Shown one piece after another: positions 24,947 to 33,245 of a stretch of DNA of 64,000 nt. A program made the translations under genes and the position numbers. The first letter of the stretch is position 1, and every line of letters starts with the position of its first letter. Under the pieces are notes generated by a model. The model had not been told where the DNA came from and did not search any database. It worked only from the letters and a program-made list of their open reading frames with translations. This DNA comes from Leptospira selangorensis (lineage in GTDB: Bacteria > Spirochaetota > Leptospiria > Leptospirales > Leptospiraceae), in NCBI RefSeq assembly GCF_004769405.1, contig NZ_RQES01000016.1:310001-374000 (forward strand), written 5' to 3'.

Positions 24947-27649
24947 ATGTCCTCGGGAAAGAGTAACAAACCATCGGAACAAGCAGTTCCCGACCAAACT
25001 CCCGAAATAAATCTAGAAACAAGCTTGGTATTTGATCATATACCTGACGCATTTATTTTTGCGGACCTCGATTGGAACTTAACGTATGTAAATGAAAAGG
25101 CGGAGGAAGTTTTACGCAGACCTAAAGAAAGTCTGATCGGCAAAAATATACTTACTGATTTTCCCAGAACATTCGGAACGGACTTCGAAACCCAATATAA
25201 AAAAGCAAAAGAGACAGGAAATCCCTGTGTATTCGAAACATTCTTCGAGCCATTTAATTCATGGATAGAAGCTAGAATCTATCCTAGGCACGATGGATTT
25301 TTAGTTTATTATCTAGACATCACTCAAAGGAAAAAGAAAGAAATCTCCTGGGCAATAGGAGAAAGTTTACTCTGGGATATTTCCACTTCAGATACCTTAA
25401 GTTCAGCGTTCGAAAAAGTACTTAAAACCTTAATTAAGAACACTGCATGGACTTACGGACAGATCTGGAGATCCAAAGACAATACTGTTTATATAAATGA
25501 AGAAGATCCTTATGTTTATGGCTCCGACCTTCAACTTCTGTTCCGAAAAGAATCCATAAATAAATTTTTCAGCATCAAAGAAGGTATATTAAAGAAGGTC
25601 AGTGAATCCGGAGAATTATATTTTATACCTGATCTCGTATCGGATAAGGAATTAAAAAGAAAAGATGCGGCAATAGCAGCGGGTTTTCGTTCTTGGATCG
25701 GGATCCCGATACTTTCTCACGGAAGATTTTACGAAATAGAACTTCTTTCCGAAAGAGTTTTGAATCCGGAAGAAGCATACTTAGATCTACTCGGAGTCGT
25801 TTCCAAAAGATTCGCAGAGATAGTAAGTAGAAGGGTTGCAGACGAAGAAAGAAAAGCATTAATAGACCTTTCTTCGGAGATTATAGTTACCATAGGTTTG
25901 GATTGTATAATCCGGAAAACGAACCCTGCCTTCCAAAAGGTTTTAGGTTATGAAAGAAAATATGTAAAAAACAAGAGTCTGTTGGAGTTCATACATCCGG
26001 ATGATATAGAACTTACAAAGGTTAAGATAGCGTCAGGACGTAAGGAAGGATTCGAAAATCGTTATATAACGAAATATGGACAGCTCCGATATATCTACTG
26101 GAATATATCTCATTCTCCTGAATCTGGAAGTGTTTTCTGCATTGGTAGGGATATTACGGATGATAGATTGACCATTCTGAAGTTGGAATCCTTTGCGGAC
26201 GAATTAAATGTAAATCGTGAACAGCTATATAATGCACAAAAGCTTGCGAATATGGGAAGTTGGACAATGGAGTTCGACGGAAAAGCAAATTGGTCACCCG
26301 GTTTGTACGAAATATTCGGTCTGGATCCTAATGATTCTCCTCCTGGCTTCGAGGATTTTATCCAATTTATTCCTCCGGAAGATAGAGTTCGTATCTCGCA
26401 AAATTACGAAAAATTCCTTTCCCAAGGTATCTTCGAAGAAACCGAACTTCATATCGTATCAAAGGATGGAATAGAAAAAATTCTTTCCGTAAAAGGAGAA
26501 GGTTTACTGAACCGAAATGGAAAATTTATCGGTGGGACCGGAACCATGCAGGATATTACTAAGGAGAAAGAATGGAACGATTCTCTTAGACAACTCCAGA
26601 AGATGGAAGCAGTGGGTCAACTTGCAGGAGGAATGGCTCACGATTTTAATAATCTTCTGAATATTATCTTAGCCAATTTGGATCTTCTAGAATTAAATCT
26701 TAGGGAAACGCCTGAATTATTAAAAAGAGTATTTTCCGCCCAAGACGCGGTCAGAAGAGGATCCGAACTCAATAGAAGACTATTAGCATTTTCACGCAAG
26801 CAGGCATTAAATCCCGAGCAAGCGGACGTAAGTCATGTGATCTCCGATTTTGCAGACATACTTACAAGGATCAGAAACGATATAGTCAGTATCGAATTCT
26901 GTCTTGAGGATTTTCCAATGATCTGTTCTTTCGAGAAGAACGGTTTGGAAAATGCGCTTCTGAATCTTTGTTTGAATTCAAGAGATGCGATGCCACAGGG
27001 TGGACGGATTTTAGTAAGCACAGGATTTTCTCCCGCAGGAAAGGAACATAGGTCCATGATCCCGGGATTTGTGGATATGGAAGACGCATGTATCATTTCA
27101 GTCCGAGACGAAGGTTGTGGAATGGACGATCGAGTCTTAGAAAGATTATTCGAACCATTTTTTACCACCAAACAATCCGGAAAGGGGACCGGCCTCGGAA
27201 TGCCAATGGTTTACGGATTTGTAAAGCAGTCCAATGGAATGGTCCATGTGCATAGTGAGATCGGAAAGGGTACCTGCATTGAAATTTTTCTACCCTTAAG
27301 TAGAAATCCGGAGATCACTGATGAAAATAGAAACGAAAAGATCTTGGTATTGGAGAGAAACTTAAAAGGACAGACCTACTTAATCGCCTTATTAAGAAGA
27401 TTAGGTTTTGAAATATTCCCAGCTTACGACCTACAAGAGGCAAAAACCGTTTTGGAAAATTATCCTGAAATGTATGCTTTCTTTGCGGAAGAAGAAATCT
27501 TATCCGAAGACTTCGATTGGGAGAAGTTCAAGAATAGGGATCGGATCATTATAATCTCGGAATGGAATTCCCAAACCGAATTTGATCCTTCTTTGAAAGT
27601 TTTAAGAAGGCCTTATAATTGGACTAAATTGAAAAAAATGTTAACTTAA
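24947..27649 (+). CDS. Multi-PAS/GAF hybrid histidine kinase with pseudo-receiver
   Basis: 900 residues, cytoplasmic. Order: PAS (about 25-130), GAF-like (about 135-300, SWIGIPILSHGRFYEIEL), PAS (about 305-410), PAS/PAC (about 425-535), HisKA-type (GGMAHDFNNLLN near 563), ATPase (RDEGCGMDD, GKGTGLGMPMVYG) and a C-terminal receiver-like domain. That receiver lacks the phosphoacceptor (FFAEEEIL) and the conserved Lys (RRPYN), so it is probably not phosphorylated. The kinase core is strongly similar to that at 21866-23725, pointing to duplication around the REC-EAL gene. The 3' end overlaps the convergent glycosyltransferase by 26 bases. Confidence 0.87.
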   Translation: MSSGKSNKPSEQAVPDQTPEINLETSLVFDHIPDAFIFADLDWNLTYVNEKAEEVLRRPKESLIGKNILTDFPRTFGTDFETQYKKAKETGNPCVFETFFEPFNSWIEARIYPRHDGFLVYYLDITQRKKKEISWAIGESLLWDISTSDTLSSAFEKVLKTLIKNTAWTYGQIWRSKDNTVYINEEDPYVYGSDLQLLFRKESINKFFSIKEGILKKVSESGELYFIPDLVSDKELKRKDAAIAAGFRSWIGIPILSHGRFYEIELLSERVLNPEEAYLDLLGVVSKRFAEIVSRRVADEERKALIDLSSEIIVTIGLDCIIRKTNPAFQKVLGYERKYVKNKSLLEFIHPDDIELTKVKIASGRKEGFENRYITKYGQLRYIYWNISHSPESGSVFCIGRDITDDRLTILKLESFADELNVNREQLYNAQKLANMGSWTMEFDGKANWSPGLYEIFGLDPNDSPPGFEDFIQFIPPEDRVRISQNYEKFLSQGIFEETELHIVSKDGIEKILSVKGEGLLNRNGKFIGGTGTMQDITKEKEWNDSLRQLQKMEAVGQLAGGMAHDFNNLLNIILANLDLLELNLRETPELLKRVFSAQDAVRRGSELNRRLLAFSRKQALNPEQADVSHVISDFADILTRIRNDIVSIEFCLEDFPMICSFEKNGLENALLNLCLNSRDAMPQGGRILVSTGFSPAGKEHRSMIPGFVDMEDACIISVRDEGCGMDDRVLERLFEPFFTTKQSGKGTGLGMPMVYGFVKQSNGMVHVHSEIGKGTCIEIFLPLSRNPEITDENRNEKILVLERNLKGQTYLIALLRRLGFEIFPAYDLQEAKTVLENYPEMYAFFAEEEILSEDFDWEKFKNRDRIIIISEWNSQTEFDPSLKVLRRPYNWTKLKKMLT

Positions 27650-28346
27650 AGAAAATATAAAGTATTTTTGCACCTGCTTTTAAACTTCCAACCAAATTCC
27701 CGCTGATCTTAGACTTTCCTCCCTTTCTTCTACTATAATTGACGGGAACTTCTTTGATCTTAAATTTTTTTCGGATCGCTTTGATTTGCATTTCAAGATT
27801 CCATCCCCAAGTAGGATCTTGCAGATCCAGATCCAATAAGGATTGCCATCTGAGAACTCGAAATGGACCTAGATCGGTGAATTTTACTCCGTAAAATAAT
27901 CGGATCAAAAAGCAAGAAAGCCAATTCCCGAATTTTTGTAAGAAAGACAAGGAACCGGGTTCCACATTTCCCAAAGTCCGAGAACCTATTACAAAATTTG
28001 TATTTGGATCTTGGGAGAATGCAGAGAATAGATCTTTTAAATTGTTTAGATCATCCGAACCGTCCGCATCCATGAATATGATAAATTCAGGCGAAATTTT
28101 TCTTTCTAGGAGATAATGGATCCCCGCTAAACATGCAGCTCCATAACCTCTTTTCGGTTCTTGGATTAAGATCACTCCTGCGTTGATCGCAATTTGAGGA
28201 GTTAAATCCTTGGATCCATTGTCTAAGATCAAAATTTGCCCGGGCAAGATCCCAAATCCAAAAAGAGAATCCAAAACCTTAGGTAAGGATTCTTCTTCGT
28301 TTAGGGCAGGGATCAGAAATTTAGAATTTGCCCAAGGAGCTTTCAA
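27624..28346 (-). CDS. Family 2 glycosyltransferase (dolichyl/undecaprenyl-phosphate type)
   Basis: 240 residues of GT-A fold. Motifs: FLIPALNEEESLPKVLDSL at the N-terminus, LILDNGSKDLT, the DXD-type metal site MDADGSDDL near residue 92 and ARVLR-like (FRVLRWQSLL). It resembles polyprenyl-phosphate mannose/glucose synthases without C-terminal membrane helices beyond a terminal hydrophobic run. The start is TTG with AGGAG about ten bases upstream, and it follows the cytochrome gene stop by five bases, so the two share a transcript although their functions look unrelated. Confidence 0.83.
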   Translation of the reverse strand: MKAPWANSKFLIPALNEEESLPKVLDSLFGFGILPGQILILDNGSKDLTPQIAINAGVILIQEPKRGYGAACLAGIHYLLERKISPEFIIFMDADGSDDLNNLKDLFSAFSQDPNTNFVIGSRTLGNVEPGSLSFLQKFGNWLSCFLIRLFYGVKFTDLGPFRVLRWQSLLDLDLQDPTWGWNLEMQIKAIRKKFKIKEVPVNYSRRKGGKSKISGNLVGSLKAGAKILYIFFKLTFFSI

Positions 28347-28351
28347 ACGTT

Positions 28352-29710
28352 TTATTCTCCTCTTCTGTTTTTAGAGATCTTAAAAAGTTCCTCAGGAGAA
28401 TAGATCCTATTCTTTCTAGAGTTTAGATCTATATCTTCTTTATGAACAATGCTGGAAAAAGGATAGAAATTTTCTATCTCTGAGATCTTTTTACGAAGAT
28501 CCGAGCGAACATTTTCGCTATTCTTTCTCATATGTTCCGCATTCGATTCTTTCAGTCGAGTATGATAAATTTCGAATACGATCTTAGATTGGCCGTTGAT
28601 CCCTGCAAATAGATCCTTCCAAACCTTTGTTTCTCCGGGAAGGATCCGAGTATCTGCAACAAGTCTTGCCTTAGGATACCATTCCCATTCTTGTCCGAAT
28701 TTGATCTCTTTACTAGCAAGAGATTTACCTTTGGAATCCAATAATGAAATTTTCAGAAGTATAAATCTTTCAGGATCTCCGGTCGGAATATTATGAGCCG
28801 CTTTTTCATTCGTAAGAGAAACTGAATATTCTAGATCGTTCCCTTTTTTATTCCATTGAAGCGGTTCTATTTTTAACCCGGTTCTATATCCTCCCGGGAT
28901 CTGTTTCTCATAGAGCTCGAATTTTTTCGGAACTCCTCCTCCAATGAAAGAATGTTTATGAGAAGTCCTGACTGGAGTGTTTAGTTCCGGTTTGACTAAT
29001 TTACGTTGTAATTCTCCCATATGACAGGAACCGCAGGCGATCTTTCCGTGTGAATTTCCCTTTTGCTCCAGCTCATTTCCTGTTTTGAAAGCGCATACCA
29101 ATTGGTCGTCCAAAACATAATTTGCATTATGACAGTCTAGGCATCTATTCCTCAATTTATCAGGATCAATCTTGATTGGATGAGGAGGTTTTGTCTTACC
29201 ATTTGCCCCTAAAACGTAGGAGTTCCCATTTTCATCCAGACGAACATGGCAAACTGCACATGTAACCGCTTCCGCTTTCATTTTAGGATCAAAATTAGGA
29301 TTCGGTTCTTCTATAGGAGTTCTATAATCTCCGTTATTCAGATAATTAACCAGAGTTTCTCTTTGGTTGGCAACGGGAGTATGGCAGTTTAAACAAAGCC
29401 AACGAGGAGAAGAAGATTTAGAAAGTTCGGATTGGAACTGAAGATCGGAAAGAGCATTTGCATGGGTGGATGTTTTCCATTCTGCATAAATTTCTACGTG
29501 GCATTTACCGCAATTTTCCGCTCGAACTTCTCCCACTCCGGCAAGAGGAGGAAGATGAGGTAAAGGTTTGGACCAAGGTGCTTGAGAAAATACCTCGTCT
29601 ACTGGAATCGGTTTATCTTTCGGCTTTGTAAAGATACAATAGAATAAACTAGCGGCCAAGGATAAAGATAGGACCGCTAATATTAAACTTCTTCTTTTAT
29701 TTATGAACAT
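28352..29710 (-). CDS. Pentaheme cytochrome c (cytochrome c554-like), first copy
   Basis: 452 residues. A basic N-terminus and one hydrophobic helix (ILAVLSLSLAASLFYC) act as signal or lipid anchor. Five CxxCH sites: CGKCH (about residue 66), CLNCH (106), CAVCH (151), CLDCH (190) and CGSCH (224). Extra histidines lie at the W-K-T-S-T-H segment after the first site and at THKHSF. The C-terminal 200 residues are a beta-rich domain without hemes. It has the same layout as the cytochrome at 37673-38857. It lies 10 bases downstream of a rhodanese gene. A periplasmic or outer-membrane electron-transfer role with sulfur, selenium or similar oxyanions is inferred. Confidence 0.85.
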   Translation of the reverse strand: MFINKRRSLILAVLSLSLAASLFYCIFTKPKDKPIPVDEVFSQAPWSKPLPHLPPLAGVGEVRAENCGKCHVEIYAEWKTSTHANALSDLQFQSELSKSSSPRWLCLNCHTPVANQRETLVNYLNNGDYRTPIEEPNPNFDPKMKAEAVTCAVCHVRLDENGNSYVLGANGKTKPPHPIKIDPDKLRNRCLDCHNANYVLDDQLVCAFKTGNELEQKGNSHGKIACGSCHMGELQRKLVKPELNTPVRTSHKHSFIGGGVPKKFELYEKQIPGGYRTGLKIEPLQWNKKGNDLEYSVSLTNEKAAHNIPTGDPERFILLKISLLDSKGKSLASKEIKFGQEWEWYPKARLVADTRILPGETKVWKDLFAGINGQSKIVFEIYHTRLKESNAEHMRKNSENVRSDLRKKISEIENFYPFSSIVHKEDIDLNSRKNRIYSPEELFKISKNRRGE

Positions 29711-29720
29711 TATAAAAATA

Positions 29721-30605
29721 TTATCTAGTTACTAAAGGATGGTTTTGATCCCCTTTAGAAGACCATTCCCACATAGATCCTGCATAATTTTTTGCATTAT
29801 AACCCAAAGAGACCAGAACGGATGTCATCCAACCCGATCTAACCCCTCCGGTACAATAAGAGATCACAGTCTTATCTTTGGAAATCCCTAATTCGTATAA
29901 TTTAGAAACAATTTTGGATTCGCTTAATAGATATCCGTCTTTGTCCAAGAATTGTTTATAATAGATCCACTTTGCCCCAGGAAGATGTCCTCCTCTGGAT
30001 TCTCCGTAAGGAGTTTGGCCTAAAAATTCTCTTTCTTCTCTGGTGTCTATGAATGCGAATTTTTTATCCGAAAGTTCGGATTGGATCAATTTGGAATCTG
30101 CCGACCAATTTTTATTTTCAGAAGCGGAAACGTTTATTTTAGAAAGAATTTCAGGGCGATTTGGGACAGGAGAATTAGAAGCCTTTTGCAAAGCGTTAAT
30201 TCCTCCATCCACTATAAATGATTTAGAAAAACCTAATGTGCGCAGAGACCATACAATCCTACCTTCTTCTCCCCATCCTCCTGTAGGGTCCCCGAATACC
30301 AAAACGATCTTATTGGTATCCAATCCTTTTTTCCGTAGGAGTTCCTTCGCTTCTGAAGCCTGGACCAAATTTCCTTGGTTCGGAAATTCTTTTTGAGAGA
30401 TTTCCTGCCAACCTAAAGGAACTGACTTGGAGAACGTGGATACTTTGATCCCATCTCTCGCATCCACAAACAATGCACCTTGACTGTGTAAGTATAATGC
30501 TTCGGGTGCACTGATGAACCATCCTCTGACTCCGGAAAGTTTTTCGGAGGCGAAAAGAGAGGAAGAAATTAGAAATACTATGCCAAAAGAGATTATAAGT
30601 TTCAT
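29721..30605 (-). CDS. Secreted two-domain rhodanese (thiosulfate sulfurtransferase)
   Basis: 294 residues from the ATG at 30605, preferred because a normal Sec signal (LIISFGIVFLISSSLFASE) then starts at once; a TTG at 30653 is also open. Two rhodanese domains: the first (about 25-140) has FVDARDG but no active cysteine (VFGDPTGGWGEEGR); the second (about 165-290) has DTREEREF, the substrate loop GGHLPGA and the active-site loop YCTGGVRSG. The family moves a sulfane sulfur from a donor to a thiophilic acceptor. Periplasmic location is unusual and, with the pentaheme cytochrome 10 bases downstream, suggests coupling of sulfur transfer to electron flow. Confidence 0.87.
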   Translation of the reverse strand: MKLIISFGIVFLISSSLFASEKLSGVRGWFISAPEALYLHSQGALFVDARDGIKVSTFSKSVPLGWQEISQKEFPNQGNLVQASEAKELLRKKGLDTNKIVLVFGDPTGGWGEEGRIVWSLRTLGFSKSFIVDGGINALQKASNSPVPNRPEILSKINVSASENKNWSADSKLIQSELSDKKFAFIDTREEREFLGQTPYGESRGGHLPGAKWIYYKQFLDKDGYLLSESKIVSKLYELGISKDKTVISYCTGGVRSGWMTSVLVSLGYNAKNYAGSMWEWSSKGDQNHPLVTR

Positions 30606-30684
30606 TTGGGCTAACTTGGGAGAAGGCCTTGAAATCGTCAATAAGTAATACAAAAATTCCTATATAGCAGAATATTTTTAATAT

Positions 30685-30703
30685 TACAGACAAATGTCCT
30701 GTA
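30685..30703. promoter_or_regulatory. Short dyad before the secreted rhodanese gene
   Basis: TACAG-N9-CTGTA, in the region between the rhodanese gene (minus) and a glycosyltransferase (plus). It lies 80-98 bases from the rhodanese ATG. The ACAG/CTGT core recurs in the dyad before the XRE-cupin gene (32171-32216). It may be an operator; evidence is weak. Confidence 0.35.
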
Positions 30704-30741
30704 TTTTTAATGGTATTTAACAGTGAAAAGGGAAATGTACC

Positions 30742-32127
30742 TTGGGATTCGTAAGGAATAATAAAGAAAGAAGAAGCCATATTCTAAACCGCGGAAACCT
30801 GATTTGGATCCTGGCCACTCTTGTTTATCTAGGTATTTTTCTCTTTTGGGAAGTGAAGAACCAAGGAAGAAGTTTAACTGGAAGTATATACATCTTAGGT
30901 TTTTGCGGATTAAGTGTCGTTTATGGATTTTTATTTCTTTCTAAAACTTTTGAAACTTCCGGAAGATTCAGTTTTGTTTTAGGACTTCTTCTTCGTATTG
31001 TTTTGATCTTTTCGACTCCAATTTTCGAAGACGATTGGGCACGTTATCTTTGGGATGGGTGGATTAGTTCCGAAAAAGGAAGCCCTTACGGTATCACCCC
31101 GGAATCTTTTTTTGGAGAATCGGATCCGACTAAAACTGAAATACTTTCCAGGATCAATCATCCCGACTGGCCCACAATTTATGGGCCGGTGTTAGAGATC
31201 TATTTTTATCTCATACATATTCTATTTCCTTGGAAGTTATGGGCACTTAAACTTTTTCTTTTGGTTCCGGACATTCTTCTATTCTTCTTGATCAAAGCTA
31301 AATATGGGACTCGATCTTCTTCTTTATATTTTTGGAATCCAATTCTGATCAAAGAGATCTTTTTAAATTCTCATCCGGATATCATAGGGATCTTTCTTTT
31401 GTTTTATTCTTTTTGTTTAGCGGAGAAGGGCAGGTATCGTTTAGGCTTTTTTATTTGGGGGCTCAGTATAGCAGTAAAAGGATTTGGAGTATTCCTTTTT
31501 CCTTTTATATTCAAGTCGTATTGGGATAAAAGCCGGAATTGGAAAAGGTTAGGGATAGATTTAACTTTTTCCATTTTAGGAATAGTCTTAACATATTCTC
31601 CTTTTCTATTATTTTCTAAAGAAACTGATTTTACCGCTTTAACCAGATTTGTGGGAAGTTTTACGTTCTTTCCGTTGGGTTATAATATTCTTCAGGCTCT
31701 ATTTGGGGAATTCTCTAGGGTTTTCTGGGCTTTTCCTGCGATTTTAAGTATATTATTCTTTTTGAATAAAAAATATTTTTCGGATTTGGAAGAAGAGGAG
31801 AAGATAGGGATTACATTCTTCTTATTCTTCTATTTTTCTCCGGTGGTAAATGCTTGGTATCTTCTTTGGATGTTCCCATTTTTACTTAAGGAATCCAAAG
31901 TCTTTTGGCCGTCTTGGGTGTTTTTGTTCTTAGGACAGCTCTCTTACCTGAACTACGCGAATCTGGGAGATTGGAAATCCGTATTAGAAAAAGGTTATTA
32001 TGCGCATCCGAATTGGCTTTTGATTTTGATCGGTTCGCTCTTCTTTCCCATTCTTCTTGTCTGGTATAGGATCCGGTTTTCTTCTAAAATCATCAATTCC
32101 CTTGAAAAACCATCTCTTTTGGGCTAA
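30742..32127 (+). CDS. Multi-spanning glycosyltransferase (GT87/mannosyltransferase-like)
   Basis: 461 residues with about eleven membrane helices. A first-loop acidic motif FEDDWARYLWDGWISSEKG (near residue 93) and SPYGITPESF match polyprenyl-phosphate-dependent GT-C enzymes. It would transfer sugars on the periplasmic side, probably to envelope glycans or lipids. The start used is TTG at 30742; a better one is not obvious. It separates the two rhodanese-cytochrome loci. Confidence 0.75.
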   Translation: MGFVRNNKERRSHILNRGNLIWILATLVYLGIFLFWEVKNQGRSLTGSIYILGFCGLSVVYGFLFLSKTFETSGRFSFVLGLLLRIVLIFSTPIFEDDWARYLWDGWISSEKGSPYGITPESFFGESDPTKTEILSRINHPDWPTIYGPVLEIYFYLIHILFPWKLWALKLFLLVPDILLFFLIKAKYGTRSSSLYFWNPILIKEIFLNSHPDIIGIFLLFYSFCLAEKGRYRLGFFIWGLSIAVKGFGVFLFPFIFKSYWDKSRNWKRLGIDLTFSILGIVLTYSPFLLFSKETDFTALTRFVGSFTFFPLGYNILQALFGEFSRVFWAFPAILSILFFLNKKYFSDLEEEEKIGITFFLFFYFSPVVNAWYLLWMFPFLLKESKVFWPSWVFLFLGQLSYLNYANLGDWKSVLEKGYYAHPNWLLILIGSLFFPILLVWYRIRFSSKIINSLEKPSLLG

Positions 32128-32170
32128 ATAAGATTTTTTTCTCCTTTGAAAGAATTTTGGTTGTTATTTT

Positions 32171-32216
32171 GAACAGTATTTCCAATAAGTTGGATAAAAT
32201 ATTATTATAACTGTTC
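32171..32216. promoter_or_regulatory. Inverted repeat before the XRE-cupin gene
   Basis: GAACAGT at 32171-32177 and ACTGTTC at 32210-32216 are perfect arms, 32 bases apart. The AT-rich spacer contains AGTTGGATAAAATATT; a similar TTGGATAA followed by a GAAATAAAC segment lies at about 33118-33147 before the rhodanese lipoprotein operon (here GGAATAAAC). This could be the operator of the XRE regulator at both promoters. Confidence 0.45.
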
Positions 32217-32255
32217 GGAATAAACAAAATTCCGGTTCAGTGGGGAGAACCGAGT

Positions 32256-32840
32256 ATGCCAACGATCGATCCGATTGAAAGAGGCCTGATCCAATCTATT
32301 GGGACCTTGGTTCGTAAGAGAAGACAGGAATTAGGTCTTTCACTTGGAAAACTTGCGGAATTATCTCAGGTGAGCCGAGGAATGTTAAGCCTTGTGGAAT
32401 CCGGAAAGGCTGCACCTTCTATCGCGCTATTATGGAAAATTTCAAAAGCGATCCGTTTACCTTTGTCCAGCCTCATGGAATTTTCTAAGGAAGAGTTTCC
32501 TAAAATTTTCAGAAAGGAAGACTCTAGCGAGAATTCAGTAGAAGAGAATCAGTATGTGATCCGTCCTCTCCTACATGAAGAAACTAGATTTCAAACTAGA
32601 CTCTTCGAGATCAGACTTCTTCCTGGAGTTGCCAAAACCTTTATTACAAAAGTGCAATCTAAACAAAGGCAGAATCTGTTCCTACAGTCAGGAGCACTCC
32701 GTTTAAAAGTAGGAGGCAAATGGTTCGACCTGCAAGAAGGGGACAGTATGACCTTCTTGGGTAAAGATTTACAAGAACTTGCAAATTTAGGGGAGAAGGA
32801 CTCATATCTGATCTGGTCCTCTTCTCTTTCCGACGATTGA
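32256..32840 (+). CDS. XRE-family regulator with C-terminal cupin domain
   Basis: 194 residues. Helix-turn-helix at about 12-65 (IGTLVRKRRQELGLSLGKLAELSQVSRGMLSLVESGKAAPS) and a cupin at about 115-190 (LFLQSGALRLKVGGKWFDLQEGDSMTFLG). This layout binds a small ligand in the cupin and represses or activates nearby genes. It lies 405 bases before the rhodanese-lipoprotein operon on the same strand and is its most likely local regulator. A GGGGAGAA ribosome site precedes the ATG. Confidence 0.85.
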   Translation: MPTIDPIERGLIQSIGTLVRKRRQELGLSLGKLAELSQVSRGMLSLVESGKAAPSIALLWKISKAIRLPLSSLMEFSKEEFPKIFRKEDSSENSVEENQYVIRPLLHEETRFQTRLFEIRLLPGVAKTFITKVQSKQRQNLFLQSGALRLKVGGKWFDLQEGDSMTFLGKDLQELANLGEKDSYLIWSSSLSDD

Positions 32841-33245
32841 AATAGAACCCCCAACCGGCCTAACACACTTTGGCCAAAATCCCTTATATAAATATGAGAA
32901 GTGGACTTGATTCATTCAAGGGCCGCTTCTCTCTATTTGGATCGAATACTTTATAAAAAGGTAATTTCGGTTTTCTGAATATTCTGTTTTAACGGAAAAT
33001 AACGCATCCTGAATTCACAAAAACCATTTTCTATAGTCATTTTGTTTCCGCTTTTATAGGGTTTATTCCGTTTTGTTTAAAAAATTAGTCGCTTATTCTA
33101 ATATATTGTTAAATTTATTGGATAATATGTTCGTTATATTGAAATAAACCTGGCAAAAACGAACCCTTTTCTCGATTTTGTGCTTAGAGTCCGCTGTGGA
33201 ATAAACAAGAGGGAAACCCTGACCGGACCAGCAAAGGAGAACAAA
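32841..33245 (+). other. 405-base AT-rich regulatory interval
   Basis: No gene. It holds a hairpin at 32896-32931 and, from about 33060 to 33150, a very AT-rich stretch with TTGGATAATATGTTCG, probably the promoter of the downstream rhodanese-lipoprotein operon. A long leader to the ATG at 33246 is likely. Confidence 0.6.
32896..32931 (+). terminator. Hairpin after the XRE-cupin gene
   Basis: GAGAAGTGG pairs with CCGCTTCTC (one G-U), enclosing an inner CTTGA-TTCAT-TCAAG stem. Only a weak T-rich tract follows (TCTATTTGG), so it is a possible but imperfect intrinsic terminator. Confidence 0.5.

Noticed and set aside
30628..30640. TTGAAATCGTCAA near the secreted rhodanese start as an FNR box
   Set aside because: The gap between TTGA and TCAA is five, not six, bases, so the half-sites would be misphased.
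32906..32919. TTGATTCATTCAA as an FNR box before the conduit operon
   Set aside because: Only 13 bases long and fully explained as the inner stem of the hairpin after the XRE-cupin gene.
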